Of a DNA stretch of 64,000 nucleotides, positions 1 to 10,845 are shown one piece after another. Made by a program: the position numbers and the translations under genes. The notes under the pieces are model-generated. The model saw only the letters and a list, made by a program, of their open reading frames with translations, was not told where the DNA came from and made no database searches. Source of the DNA: Bidens hawaiensis (taxonomy: Eukaryota; Streptophyta; Magnoliopsida; Asterales; Asteraceae); the NCBI GenBank assembly GCA_021521415.1, contig JAIQDT010007634.1:1-64000 (forward strand), read 5' to 3'. Position 1 is the first letter of the stretch. Each line of letters opens with the position of its first letter.

Positions 1-1740
1 TGCTCATTGAAAACCGCATCCATGAGTCTTTGGTAGGTGGCTCCTGCATTCTTCAAACCAAAGGGCATTTTTGTGTAACAAAAAACACCCTTGTCAGTTC
101 TGAAGGCAGTCTTGTCCTCGTCTTGTGGTGCCATTTGAATTTGGTGATAGCCCTTGTAGGCGTCCAGGAAACATTTGAGCTTAAATGGCGCCACAGAGTC
201 CACTTTCGCGTCAATGTTTGGGAGGGGGGTAACAATCTTTTGGACATGCTTTGTTGAGGTCCTTGAAATCAATGCACATCCTCCATGACCCGTTGCTCTT
301 CTTTACCATCACAGGATTGGCTACCCATGTTTGGTATCGTATTAGGCGGATGATATTTGCGCGCAGTAGATCTTCTACTTGCTCATTCATGGCCTTTGCC
401 TTCTCATCCCCCATGACTCTCTTCTTTTGAGCAATTGGCTCTACAGACTTGAAGGTGTTGAGAGAATGTTGCGCCAGGTCTCGCGGAACTCCAGTCATAT
501 CAGAATGTTGCCACGCGAAGACCGACATATAAGTTGTGAGCAATCTTTTCATTCTCAACCTTGTGTCGTCTGATATCGTAGCTCCAATTGTGATTGTTTG
601 CTCTGGGAATTTTGGGTTGAGAATCCATTCCTCTGGCGCGTTGTTTGCCATTGAAAGTTTCATTCTCCCTTCCCTCGGTATACTTGTCACTGCGCACAAA
701 TGATCTCGGTACACAAATGTTACACCTGTTGGTGTTGGGAACCCCAGCGAGCCGTGCGCTGGTGATGGTATGGCGTTGAATTGAGCAATCGTTCCTCTAC
801 CCAAGATCATATTGTGGCATGAAGTGGTGGGCAAGACCAAGAAGTTGACAATTTCGGCTCGCTTGTGTTTCTCATCCCCCATGGTTAGTTCAAATTGTAT
901 ATGACCTAGGGGGTGAATGATTTCATTTGAAACACCCGAGATTGGTGCATTCACAATTTCGAGCCTTGCTTGGTCTGCTGGATCCAACTTTCTGAAACAT
1001 TGCTCATACATGATGTCTGATTCACTGCCAGTGTCCACCAGGACTTTTGACACTTCATAATGAGCAATGTGTGTAGTGATGACTAGAGGACTGCTGATAG
1101 ACGGGCCTCCCCTGATTCTTGGGAAGATTACTTGTTGCTCGCGCCAATCTCCTTGGACTTGCGCGCTTCTCTTTCTCGATCTTTGCCCTTGCCTTCCTCC
1201 CTCGGCTACACAGATTCTTTTGAACTTTTTGCTGGCTGAGGCTCCATCTGGTTGTTCATTCTCTGGTCTTGGGGTTTTCACCAGGTGAGCCAACTTGCCT
1301 GATTTCACATCTCTTTCAATCGCATCCTTCAAATGGTGGCATGCATCGGTGTTGTGCCCTTTGGACTTGTGAAACTCACAATACTTGCCACTGTTTGATG
1401 GTCCCTTGTGGAGTAATGGCTTGGGGCTTTTAAACTGGACATTCTCTGTGCTTAGCACTTGTGAAGGCGTTTTAGTGAGGGGAGTCCATATTCTTGGTAG
1501 AGGTCTGTTAGGCTCTCTGCCGCCTTCCCTCTTGTCACTTTCTCCGCGATTACGAATGTCTTTTTGGGGCTGGAGTGAGCTTGGTTGCGCCTGCTTTTCT
1601 GCGGGAGAATAACTGGTTTGTTGCAACCTGGACCATACGGAGTTCTGTTTGCCCCTCCTTTCATTGTTGCGCGGGTGCTTCTGTTTGATGCCCTCTATCT
1701 CTTGCTCTATCTTGGGCAATTTGTTTTTCATTTCGCGCAA
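1..1740 (-). pseudogene. Gag zinc region, protease and partial reverse transcriptase of the first Tat gypsy element
   Basis: The frame starting at 1740 first encodes the gag tail with a CxFHxxxGHxxxAC-type zinc knuckle around residues 120-135. An aspartic protease follows, with VDTGSESDIMY near residues 237-247 and the downstream ILGRG flap-type motif. It ends in the first RT motifs (MCIDFKDLNKACPKD). At about 225-235 a run of six G on the + strand, where five would keep frame, shifts the frame and gives a stop at 211. The RT then continues in another frame to the window edge, where GLKNAGATYQRLM can be read on the minus strand near position 40. The enzyme would copy element RNA into DNA; this copy cannot make it. 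Confidence 0.85.
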
Positions 1741-1768
1741 AGACTCGCGATGCTTCCATTAGCTTGGC

Positions 1769-2785
1769 TCAAGTGGTTGGCATGCCATCTCTGCTCACGA
1801 GAGCTCTGCGGAGTTGATCACTGCGCGCACCTTGAATAAAGGCCACGCGCAAGAGTTGTTCAGTGATACCTCCAATTGCCAGAGATTCCTGATTGAAACG
1901 GGTTATGTAGTCTTCAATGGTTTCATCATTCCTGCGCACGCAGTGCATGATGTCATCGGGGTCGCGCGTGTGTCTGCGCTGCTGTACGAAGTGAGCCTGG
2001 AACTTCTCCAATAGCTCTTCGAACCCATCGATTTGTCCAGTCGGCAAGCTTTCGAACCAGACACGCGCTGCGCCCGTGAGGCAGCGAGCAAACATGTGAC
2101 ACCATGTTGGCATCGTCCAGCTTTCTAGGTTTCCAGTGTTGTAAGAACCTTGTAGGAAATCGTCTTGATCAGTTGTGCCGTCGTACTTGCCCAAACCACT
2201 TGGCATCTTGGTTTTGTGCTGAATGGGAGCCTTCGCGATGCGCTCAGTGAATTTTGAATGCTTCACCAAGATGGCTGGCCTGTATGGTGTGGTTACGTCC
2301 ACTTGCCCTCTCGCTGGTGGGTTGTACGGTGTGTACAGATCCATATCGGCTTTGGCCCCAGGCGCTATGTTCATGTGCGCGCGTAGCTGTGAGCCTCCTG
2401 CATGAGTATCTCGCGTCTTCCTCATGCTGTGCACTTCTTCCTCACTAAAATCAGCGTGTTCAGTGTGAACAGAGTGACCATCTTCCGGCGCGCGCGCCCT
2501 TTTTGTTGTTCCTTGAATGGTTTGCTTATCAAACGCGAGCCTTTGTGTTAAGTCAGCTAACTTTTTGTGTTTGACCAGCTCATTGTATTTGTCCATTAAA
2601 CGTCGTTGTTCGTTTATGAGCCATTCTTTAGGGTCATTGGTTTCAACTTCTGGACCCATTGGTCCTTTTTGTTTCGCGCCAGTCAGATTTTGGAACGTGA
2701 GATCGTCTGGAGGAGTTTCAGTCTGGCTATGAGGAGTTGTGATGAAAGGATGGTTACTGGTGGTGCGCGCAGAATCACGCGGCAC
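1769..2785 (-). pseudogene. Gag capsid region of the first Tat gypsy element
   Basis: A 338-codon frame carries the retrotransposon gag domain in its C-terminal half: a WTMPTWCHMFARCLTGAAR segment followed by a conserved tract with FQAHFVQQRR and IEDYITRFNQE, which resembles the capsid core of plant gypsy elements. The N-terminal third is polar and low in recognisable motifs, as is usual for Tat gag. The frame stops right after MPTT, where homologous elements normally have a tryptophan, so a Trp-to-stop change is likely. The rest of gag continues in another frame at 1740. It would form the particle shell during retrotransposition but is broken here. Confidence 0.85.
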
Positions 2786-2923
2786 CCTCAGAAACTGCTG
2801 TCCCTCATTAACATCCTCAAGCTCAATATCCTCCAGAACTTAATCGCTGTTTCGAACACCAGAAACCATGGTGAAGTTTTTCAGAGAGAACTGATGAGAT
2901 GGTGATTTTGTTGCCGTTGTAAC

Positions 2924-2937
2924 AGGTGATGGCACCA
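2924..2937 (-). other. Putative primer-binding site of the first gypsy element
   Basis: The minus strand reads TGGTGCCATCACC one base after the inferred LTR end. TGG followed by a GC-rich stretch just inside the 5' LTR is the usual look of a tRNA primer site. I cannot name the tRNA with certainty. Confidence 0.4.
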
Positions 2938-2938
2938 A

Positions 2939-3985
2939 TGAAGAAACGTGGATCGGCTCACTGGTAGACGATCAACTTTCCTCGGGTGTGAGTATGCTAT
3001 TTCACCGATGGTTCTCCGGAGTATGAATTCTTCCACCTACAAAACGAGCAGCACCGTGAACTTACCCCTCAGAAAGGGACAGAGGGGTCCTCTTTGGGGT
3101 AACCCTCCGGTGTGAGAATAAGAGATTGTAGAAGAAGATAATAATAATCTGAGAGTGAGTAAGGAATTGGAATATATTTTCTTGCTTACCTCCCCTTGTG
3201 GAGGTGGTATGGTATTTATAGTGTTAGGGTTTCCAATGATTGGGCTCAGATCCCATTAGGGCCTTTTTGGCCTTCTCCAATTGCTTTGCGCAACGTGTCC
3301 TTAGGACACCTGGTGCTTTTTCATTGATTATTCTCTGTCCCTGGTATTTCACCTGACCCATGTGCAATCACGTGGTAGCACATGGGTTTTGCTGAGTTGT
3401 CCACCTTTCATTGGCAGCTGTCAACATCAGCATATTCTTATTCCTTAAAGGATACCTTCTGGAAGGTTGTCTGACGAGCACAATCAAGGTTGTCCTTATC
3501 CTGATTTGGATAAGGACGAGGTTGATTATGTGCATGTGTGATATGCGCCTATCCTGAGGATGCGCGAGGTCTTCTCTTTATTCTCACGCGCAGATGTTTC
3601 ATGCGCAGATGTGATATGCGCAAGCATATGTAATATGCGCCACGCGCAGATGCGCCACGCGCAGATGTGATATGCGTGAGCATATATGATGCGTGAGCAT
3701 GTGATATGCGCCACGCGCAGATGCGCCACGCGCAGATGTGATATGCGTGAGCATATATGGTGCGTGAGCATGTGATACGCGTGAGCATATGTGATGCGTG
3801 AGCATATGTGATATGCGCCATGCGCATAGGTTTTGGCTTTATGCCTTCATGATATCTTGATTTCAAGCCTCTTGTCTATATCTTGTGGGTTGACCCGCCC
3901 CGCTCGATGTTGAGGCGGGTACATACCTCTTCAGTTGTCTACATCTGATACGAGCAGATAAAGGTCGTCTGGGAGAGAAACAACA
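2939..3985 (-). repeat. 5' LTR of the first Tat gypsy element
   Basis: On the minus strand this segment begins TGTTGTTTCTC at 3985, right where the WD40 reading frame breaks, and ends ...TTCA at 2939, one base before a TGGTGCC primer-site-like motif. About 1,047 bp is a normal length for Tat LTRs. It contains a tandem array of GCGC-rich words. The boundaries come from the TG...CA rule and the gene break, since the second LTR is not visible. The outer boundary is good; the inner one is less certain. Confidence 0.65.
3590..3825. repeat. Irregular tandem array of GCGC and GAGCATAT words within the LTR
   Basis: Words such as GATATGCGCCACGCGCAGAT and GCGTGAGCATATATG alternate about ten times over some 235 bp. 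The array creates three overlapping minus-strand open frames full of HAY, HIC and SAR repeats, which are not genes. It probably arose by slippage or unequal exchange inside the LTR. Confidence 0.8.
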
Positions 3986-4345
3986 CGGGTTAACTGGTTT
4001 TATTCTTAAGTCCCACATTTTAACATTATGATCAAATGATGATGTCATAAAGCGAGAAGGAGAATGATGAGCAAATTTGGCTACATTGATGGCTTCTCAA
4101 TGCATATCAGTGAACAAATGTAGGCGTTTTCCAGTTGAGATATCGTACACAACAACTTTCTTTGAGTAACCACTTGTAAGAATCTGATCGTCTGTTGCAT
4201 TGACATGAACGGAAGTCAAATGCTGAAATTCGTCAAAGTCAACACGGTAGGACTACAATAGTTATTTGCAACTTATGGTAGTGTGTCGTTTATGTCGTAT
4301 AATCTCAAAGATCCGTTGTCATAACCAACAAGCAATTTGTCATAA
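3986..4345 (-). pseudogene. WD40-repeat protein pseudogene, C-terminal side fragment
   Basis: The minus strand encodes pieces of two or three WD40 blades. From 4345 it reads LLVGYDNGSLRLYDI, then after a short non-coding break FDEFQHLTSVHVNATDDQIL, SGYSKKVVVYDISTGKRLHL, and finally MTSSFDHNVKMWDLR. These show the blade ends (YDI, WDLR) of a beta-propeller scaffold protein. An in-frame stop lies at about 4097-4099 between blades, and another follows the first blade. The frame is cut at 3985 by the gypsy LTR. The fragment at 6125-6345 appears to be the preceding part of the same gene, displaced by the transposon nest between them. I cannot assign the exact gene. Confidence 0.7.
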
Positions 4346-4662
4346 AAGAAAATTTGTAAATTAAAGATTAGTCACGTTTACTTATAAGCGGGTTGATTTG
4401 GTTATGTTTTTATCTCTTAACTGAAATTCGGTGAACTTTTCGTGAACCATTCGGTGGACAGTTCATTTATTTAACAAGCGAATGAATATGAACAAAAAAA
4501 ATTGTTATTTTTATTAAGCGAATGAACATGAACAATGTCTGGTTCCTTCTTTTAATTTCGTTTACATTCATTTTTGTTCGTCAGTTTGCGTTTGTTAGTT
4601 TACATTTGTTAATATATTCATTTAAAATTTTTTGAGCCATTATTACTTAGTCTAGTTACAAT

Positions 4663-5376
4663 TAGATGGGCACAAAAAAGTCGAACCCGAAACAAAACCC
4701 GGGTTTTTAATACCCGAACCCGACCTTACCTGTAGGGTACGGATAGGGTATGACTTTCAATGCTGAAACCCGAACCCGAACCCGTACCCGATATAAACCC
4801 GATAATACCCAAAACCCGGTTCTAGTTAAACCCGAAACCCGGTTCTAGTTATACCCGAAACCCAGGTTTTTTGCATACCCGAACTGAATTTTTTTGCATA
4901 CCCGGATATTAGTGTTTGTGCACATGTGTCTATGTGGCACTTGACAGTGGTTGTGTGGCTACCCACAGATCTATAGCCGTTATCCAACGGATCTTTTTTG
5001 AAACAAATATTTGATATAAATGCTTTTAAAGCAACGCCTTTTGATATAACAAACAACAATTTAAAACACATAAAATATATGTTTTTTATATCATTGTTTA
5101 GTTGTTTACATATGTTTGAATAAACTTTGAAGTTTGTATGCAAAAAAATAGAGTTAGAATAAAAAAAACACAGCAGGCCCGTCAACAGAAGAACGCTGCA
5201 GAAAAAATCTTTTTTTAATACCCGGAAATAGGGTATTCAAATACCCCGGGTATTGAAGACCCGGTTCAATACCCAACCTGGACCCGAACCCGACTCGGAT
5301 ATTATTAATACCAGATTTTCCAATACCCGATCATACCCAAACCCGGGTTTTATAATACCCGATTTGTTCACCTCTA
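4663..5376. mobile_element. hAT-like non-autonomous element with 8-bp target duplication
   Basis: The left end is TAGATGGGCACAAA and the right end is TTTGTTCACCTCTA, which are imperfect inverted repeats. The flanks carry the identical 8-bp word GTTACAAT (4655-4662 and 5377-5384), the target duplication size of hAT transposons. The 714-bp interior is packed with ACCCGAACCCG and its reverse complement near both ends and has no transposase frame. It sits in the older element at 4380-6124. Confidence 0.88.
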
Positions 5377-5426
5377 GTTACAATAACTTTTTAGGCCCAA
5401 CACATTGTTTTTCACATTACTTTTAA

Positions 5427-5884
5427 GCAACTTTGTAGAATAGTAATCATGTTTCAATTTTATTTCAATTAAGTCACTCATATTTTATTTTATTCCAATT
5501 AGGTCACTCAACTTTTAATTTTGTCTCAATTAGGTTACTCAACTTTCAGTGTGTCCCAATTAGGTCACTCAACTTTCACTTTTAGCTCAATTAGGTCATT
5601 CAATTTTCAATAAATGTTCTAATATTATCTTTTTTTACCTTTATATTATATGTTTGTAAATAACTTAAACGTCATTAAAACCAACACTTTTTAATTTTTT
5701 ATCAGTAAATGTATCACTTACGATAACATAATAGTTGTCCATCTCGTTTTACAACACAAATTGAAATTTAAGTGACCTCATTGAGACAAATGGAATGTTG
5801 AGTGACCTGATTGGGACAAAACCAATATGAGTGACTTAATTGAAACAAACTTGAAACTTGATTACTATTCTATAGTGTTTTCCC
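5427..5884. mobile_element. Mutator-type MITE with 9-bp target duplication
   Basis: Positions 5431-5480 and 5822-5880 are long inverted repeats containing TAGAATAGTAATCA and its complement, extending into CAATTAAGTCACTCATATT. The 9-bp word TACTTTTAA flanks both sides (5418-5426 and 5885-5893), a size typical of Mutator elements. Inside are four or five tandem copies of a roughly 39-bp unit with CAATTAGGTCACTCAACTT, and their inverted partners on the right. No coding capacity. Removing it rejoins the older element around it. Confidence 0.82.
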
Positions 5885-6124
5885 TACTTTTAACTAGTTT
5901 TAGCTCAATGATGTTCATTCCTCTACATTCAATGATGTGAAACATTCGCTTGTTAATGAACGAACATAAACGAACATATTCATTTTCTTGACGAGCAAAC
6001 ATGAACAAGAAAACAATGTTTGTTTTATTGTTCCTGCTCGATTATATGTTCGGTTAAAGTTAAACGAATAATCACGAACATACTCCACAAATTTCATGTT
6101 CATTCGATTCGTTTACAATCGTCC

Positions 6125-6345
6125 ATAAAACTTAGTTAACAAGATTACCAGCCTCGTGATTAATAACAACCACTCCCCTTCTAAAGTCCAAAATGCCATT
6201 AAGCTTGGGCCAGTTTAGTGATACTCAAACAGCCTCGGTAGGAGGATTTTGCCTTCTTCTTTAACAATCTGACTAATATTCGGCAACGGGTGTAGAACAG
6301 GCCATGCGGATGAACCAAGTTTAGCAGCACTGAGAGACCTTGTGT
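6125..6345 (-). pseudogene. WD40-type gene pseudogene, upstream fragment
   Basis: The minus strand can be read as SSAWPVLHPLPNISQIVKEE and KILLPRLFEYH, then a stop and frameshift, then LNGILDFRRGVVVINHEAGN. The last piece has the look of a WD40 blade strand (VVVINHEAGN). It points the same way as the WD40 fragment at 3986-4345, and the transposon nest at 4380-6124 separates the two, so I infer one disrupted gene. No intact start codon or splice pattern can be drawn. Confidence 0.5.
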
Positions 6346-6658
6346 TATAAACTCGGCTTCAAACGGCTAAACAAAACTGTGAAATCAAACAAAGATAATT
6401 CCAACGGACAACCCGGGATACAGATTCACCACCCGAATTGTAACCGAAGAGTAAAAATGAACCCGCAACAAGATACAGACTCACCACCTGTCACGAGTAA
6501 GTATCCAAATTTCACCTCTCAAGTTGCTAAGCTTGAGATAGCAATGGAATATTTAGCCTTTTAGTGGGGAAAAACCAAATTAAAAACATAATAAATCTTC
6601 TTTGCCCATTTCATGATCAAGTTTCGATTACATTGAGAATAAGGAGAACACTAACCTT
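6346..6658. other. Unassigned stretch between WD40 relic and copia LTR
   Basis: About 310 bp with a + strand frame of 74 codons (6340-6564) that shows no recognisable domain and a basic, polar composition. The phrase CACGAGTAAGTA appears here and, in reverse sense, near 6862 inside the copia LTR. I see no gene. Confidence 0.4.
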
Positions 6659-7006
6659 TGTTGGGGATTTGAAATAGCAACCTGGATTATTTAGAGAGTC
6701 GTGTGATAACTTTCAGATTAAAAGTTATTTTGGTGGTTCTCCAAAACACTTTAATCGAATAAAACTCTAAATTGAGACAAGTATTTCGTATGGAATTTTT
6801 GTGAGGAAGATGAACCAGAGCGTCTGTTGATCAATCCAATAACGTGTTTTGGGTACTTACTCGTGACCCCCATTCGTTAGGGGCTTCGCCCCTAACATCA
6901 CAATAAACTAAAGCAAGTATGTACTCCACACATCCCCGAACTTGCTTAATGTTTATTATGATTAAATTGATCAACCAGTTAATCCAATTACACAAAAATA
7001 CTAACA
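6659..7006 (-). repeat. 3' LTR of the copia remnant
   Basis: The segment begins TGTTGGGG and ends CTAACA on the + strand, giving TGTT...AACA termini, and directly abuts the purine-rich tract expected before a 3' LTR. At about 348 bp its length is normal for copia elements. With no second LTR, the boundaries rest on termini and purine tract only. Confidence 0.65.
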
Positions 7007-7538
7007 ATCCTCCCCCATTTTAGTGCAATCCTTGATTAACTAAAACTTCTCACAAAACCAAACAAACTTATGCATAAATGAAATGTCGTGACGATTGAAT
7101 TTCCTCTTGGTATATTACACATTCCAAATATCCGAATATCGGGGTGTCGCTATGGATTGAACCCTTGCAATTCATAGTGAATACTCGAAGCTAATATACA
7201 CATAAGTTTACATACTTACATATTCTTACATGACACTTTATTTTACTAGCCTGGTATCCTAATCCTTCATAAGTATATCAAAGCCAAGTCCCAACTTCTT
7301 GAAGCAACTAAGCTTCATACTCATATAGGTAGTTCTTTTATTCTTACACCTGCATATGCAATTTTTCAAAAGAACTATTAAGAAGTTATACTTCAACCTC
7401 CTCAACTTGCAGGTCTGAACTCATACCTTGGGATGTAAATAATAATGTGTTCCAATCTTCAGATGTAAAGCTTTCCACATTGAATTCAGCACCTAATGTC
7501 ATATTAGATGGGAATTTGGTATCTTAATATGGAAGATT

Positions 7539-7854
7539 TTAGATGGACTTTAAACCCATCCCTATAGCCGCCTTGCGCACAAGATCCTTACTTAACCCTT
7601 TGGTTAATAGATCGGCTAAATTCTGTTGAGTTCTCACAAACTCCACTGATATCACTCCATTCATTATAAGTTCACGAATCATGCTATGTCTAACACCTAC
7701 GTGTCTAGACTTTCCATTATATACTTGACTATATGCCTTAGCCAAAGTAGCTTCGCTATCGCATCGGATAGATATAGAAGATATCGGTTTAGGCCACAAT
7801 GGAATTTCATATATTAAATTTCTTAGCCACTCAACTTCTTTACCAGCTGCTGCT
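7539..7854 (-). pseudogene. Copia RNase H C-terminal fragment
   Basis: The frame reads through KEVEWLRNLIYEIPLWPKP, IRCDSEATLAKAYSQVYNGK, RHVGVRHSMIRELI and VRTQQNLADLLTKGL. This is the C-terminal half of copia-type RNase H, including the CD and ADxxTK motifs. RNase H removes the RNA strand during reverse transcription. The N-terminal half is cut off at 7855 by the gypsy LTR. The reading frame itself is open to the natural stop, so the copia copy was fairly young when invaded. Confidence 0.85.
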
Positions 7855-8484
7855 TATTTTGGTCAAAAATTGACAAAGGTGATTTGTTAACCAAATTAGT
7901 AAATGGGACTCGGTGCTTGCTTGAAATGAACGTAAAAGTGCTAGAACACAGAGATTTGTTGCGAGGAAAAAACCCGTTATCCTTAGGTTAGCAAGAAAAA
8001 AACCCCGGGTGGTGAAAACTATCACCACCAGTTTATTACTATCAAAAATCGATTACAAGTGGTGGAGCTAACTGGATCGTGTTACAAAATGTGAGTACTA
8101 GTAAGTGTCGTGTGATAATGTGTGTGTGATATGATCCAAGTATGGCTCTATTTATATAATAGAGTAACTAACAAGAATTCCTCTAAATTAGGAAATAACC
8201 AACTAATCTTAATTTGCCGTTCCTACTTTTCCGGAGATGATTGATCCCTTCCAACTTAGCCACTTTTCCTTTTTAATCACGCTTTATTTGAAGTAAGTCA
8301 GCTGTAATTCAGAATCTTTTGGCAATCGTTGTCATATCTCTTGACCTGGTAAACAAGGAAAATAGCGAACAAATTGTTAATTAAACAATACATTTAGGAT
8401 ACTTGTTACCTTGGAGGATACTGTATCTTGGAATCATCCTGAACATATTGCTTGCTAAGGATACCGAAAATCCATGCCCTAACA
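7855..8484 (-). repeat. 3' LTR of the second Tat gypsy element
   Basis: The first 540 bp match the 5' LTR at 18292 with few differences. On the minus strand it starts TGTTAGGGCATGG at 8484 after a purine tract TTTGGGGACAAT. It ends at 7855, where the expected terminal CA is TA. Length 630 bp. Being complete, it defines the 5' LTR as truncated. Confidence 0.88.
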
Positions 8485-9063
8485 ATTGTCCCCAAATTTA
8501 ACAGCTGTTGGCATGGATTACAGCTGTAAAATTTTTGAAATTTGAACCCCGCGTGGGGATCGTCCATAGAACCGTCAAAAATCCTTTGTTATCTTATGTT
8601 TATCTCGGATAAATATTTTAAACCTTCACCCGAACATTATCCAGGTAAATTTCTTTCTCTCTTTGCTGTTCTTCTTCAATCACCATGAGTAAAAAACTCA
8701 AGCTTTCCGTCATCAAGTCCAGGCTCAGGAGGCTAAGGCTACTGGGTTGGAGACTCCCTTTTGGGATGTGGCAGCTTGGGAGAAGATAGTGGCGGAGAGA
8801 ATGTGGAATAACCGGGCCGAGCACGGTGGATAAGGCGGCTGATGAGGCGGTAAAAGTTGGCGACTAGCGAGGCGGTGAAGGATAAATAGGGCAATGATGG
8901 TGATAAAGACAAGGCCTGAGCCTGGTTTTTTTGACTGTTTGTTTGTGGTTTATGATGGTTGGTTGTAGGTTTGTGGCATCTTGAACAATTGGAACTTGTG
9001 TTTTGAACAGTTATGCTTAGGATAATAGGGAAATATGGGTGGAGGGATCTTGAGTTTCAAGAC
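8485..9063 (-). other. Non-coding 3' internal region of the second Tat element
   Basis: Lies between the purine tract of the 3' LTR and the solo LTR insertion at 9064. A minus-strand frame of 68 codons (8618-8824) has no domain. I see only element spacer here. Confidence 0.5.
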
Positions 9064-9491
9064 TGTAAGGCCCCCGACCCGGGTGCCTTACTTTCTTGCT
9101 GGTTGGATTTACTCATTCACATAATTCGTAAAATCAGAGTTAATTAAAACTTTTCGCGAAATTAAGAGTCATTCATTTATTCATAACATAACCGTTTGTC
9201 TTAACATCATAACATAAATCCATAAAACATAAAACATTAAACGACATGGTAACTTCTTCATAGCGATGCCGATCTTCCTCTTATTTGCCATGAGTCCTCA
9301 TCAAGCAACTTGCCTCGTTCTACTTGCCTATGTGCATACTAAAAGTCAGCTACGCTGAGTGAATTCTAGTTAATTAACATACAATGCATTCACTTACATA
9401 CTAATACGCGTCCGAAGATACGTATTAATACTTACCTGTTCCTTTGTTAATCAATCATACATACATACATTCATACTTCTTATCAATCACA

Positions 9492-9691
9492 TACCTCGGA
9501 TATTATAAAGATCCGGTCCTCACTTACCTTGGATATTATAAGGGTCCAGTGCCCTACATACCTCGAAATTTATAAGGATCTGGTGTCCTTCATACCTTGG
9601 ATCTCCTCAGAGTCCAGTCCCTACTTACCTTGGATATTATAAGGGTCCAGTGCCCTAACATACCTCGGTTATTATTATGGCCCGGTGCCCT
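9492..9691. repeat. Degenerate ~36-bp tandem repeat inside the solo LTR
   Basis: About six copies of a unit like ACCTTGGATATTATAAGGGT followed by CCAGTGCCCT. Copies differ at several positions, so the array is old. No coding frame. Confidence 0.85.
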
Positions 9692-10774
9692 CTAACATGC
9701 CATACCATTCTAACTTCGTTACATTTCCTTTCTAATTTCTTCAATCATAACTAATATAACATCACATGCATACTAGTTAAACAATCCATATCATTCACAT
9801 TCATATGCAAACATATATCTAATATACACTTACCATTTAAGTTAAGTGTATACATCTAAACACATCGTAGTATGCACACAGCCCCAAAAACATAACACAT
9901 AAAAGGGGGCTAGAACTCACCTGGATCCTGTTACGTTCACCGTTAATAGTAATTTCCTTCTTGAGCTGTGTACGGCTAACTGTTTAACAATGAACACGTA
10001 TTAATGCTCTATATTTGTTTATTATTTATTCTCTTGAGTTAACGGGGTTAATCGTTAAATTAACCGAGATCGACACGAAACCCTCTTAACCGTTCTTATT
10101 TATTTAATATACTTTAAATCCTTATTTATGGTTATTGTATACTTAGATTATATTATATGTATTTACATATTTTAGGGTATATCCTTTGCTCGTCCATTTC
10201 CTTCCATTCGTCAACTTGTATAATGAGCTCTCAAATTTAAGTATTTTCTAAACGGTTTTCCATTGGTCTAGCATAGGGCGGGTCACGGGTTGTTAGACAA
10301 GTCGGGTCTCGGGTTCAGGTCTCGCTTAAGTTCTTGGATCCATGTGCCTTATGTATATATATATATATATATTTGCTATTATTATTAAGATTAATGTTAT
10401 TATTATTATTAATATTATTATTATTATATATATTACACCCTCACCCACCCCAACCTTACCTCTTCCCTCTCCCCATTTCATAACCAGGAGCTGCTGCCCT
10501 CACTCTCCCCTTTCTCTCATTTTCCGACGATCAATCTAAGGTCGGGTTCGGGTCTTGTTTCTCTCGCCACACCATGGCTACTCCACCACTGCTACATCTC
10601 CCCATTTCTTTCTCCTTTAATCACGGCCGCCACCACCGCCCCTTCCACTCCGGCCACCACCACCAACACCTTCCTTCACTCAATCCTTCTCACGGGATGG
10701 TCTCGCATGAGGTCTCTTTTTTTTTTTCGCATAAGGTGTGCTTCGCATCGGGTAAGGGATTTCGCACGGAATGG

Positions 10775-10845
10775 GTTCCGATTCGCTTGGGTTTTGTTTC
10801 GCTTGGGTTCTGTTTCGCTTGGGTTCTGTTTCGCTTGGACATTAC
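10775..10845. repeat. 18-bp tandem repeat inside the solo LTR
   Basis: The unit TTCGCTTGGGTTCTGTTT is repeated about three to four times. It gives rise to overlapping open frames in several phases that I do not call as genes. Confidence 0.8.

Larger units (their letters stand above)
1..3985 (-). mobile_element. Tat-type Ty3/gypsy LTR retrotransposon, 5' part, cut by the window start
   Basis: Reading down the minus strand come a long LTR, a primer-binding-type site, gag, a gag zinc-finger region, protease and the start of reverse transcriptase, after which the window ends. This is the gag-pol order of Ty3/gypsy. The gag C-terminal pattern CEFHKSKGHNTDAC and the RT pattern FKDLNKACPKD are typical of the Tat lineage, which lacks a chromodomain. 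The copy is dead: gag ends at a premature stop, gag and pol are out of frame, and RT has a homopolymer frameshift. The LTR outer end lies inside a WD40 pseudogene, so the element inserted into a former gene. The partner LTR and target duplication lie outside the window. Confidence 0.9.
4380..6124. mobile_element. Old hAT-like non-autonomous element of the TAGGCCTGTAAACG family, interrupted twice
   Basis: The left part (4380-4662), middle (5385-5417) and right part (5894-6124) together match, in order, the element at 54596-56004. Shared features are GTTCATTTATTTAA-type words, the phrase TTTTTAGGCCCAACACATTG, and a right end rich in GTTCATTCGATTCGTTTACA. The interior is filled with GAACA/TGTTC words in both orientations and has no coding capacity. 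The right end is readable near 6110-6124. The left terminal repeat is decayed, so the left limit is approximate. Two younger elements split it. Confidence 0.6.
6659..7854 (-). mobile_element. 3' end of a Ty1/copia retrotransposon
   Basis: Minus-strand order is RNase H C-terminus (7854-7539), a 530-bp untranslated tract, a purine-rich tract (ATGGGGGAGGATTG at 7007-7020) and an LTR. The upstream part of the element is missing because the second Tat gypsy element entered RNase H at 7855. The remaining copia sequence is not found beyond 18900, so it was deleted. Confidence 0.8.

Noticed and set aside
3590..3825. CRISPR-like array
   Set aside because: Spacing is irregular, spacers are not unique, and the genome is a plant's.
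3526..3866. Three overlapping minus-strand frames with HAY/HIC/SAR repeats
   Set aside because: By-products of the tandem array within the gypsy LTR.
6340..6564. 74-codon + frame as a gene
   Set aside because: No domain; begins inside a pseudogene fragment of the opposite strand.
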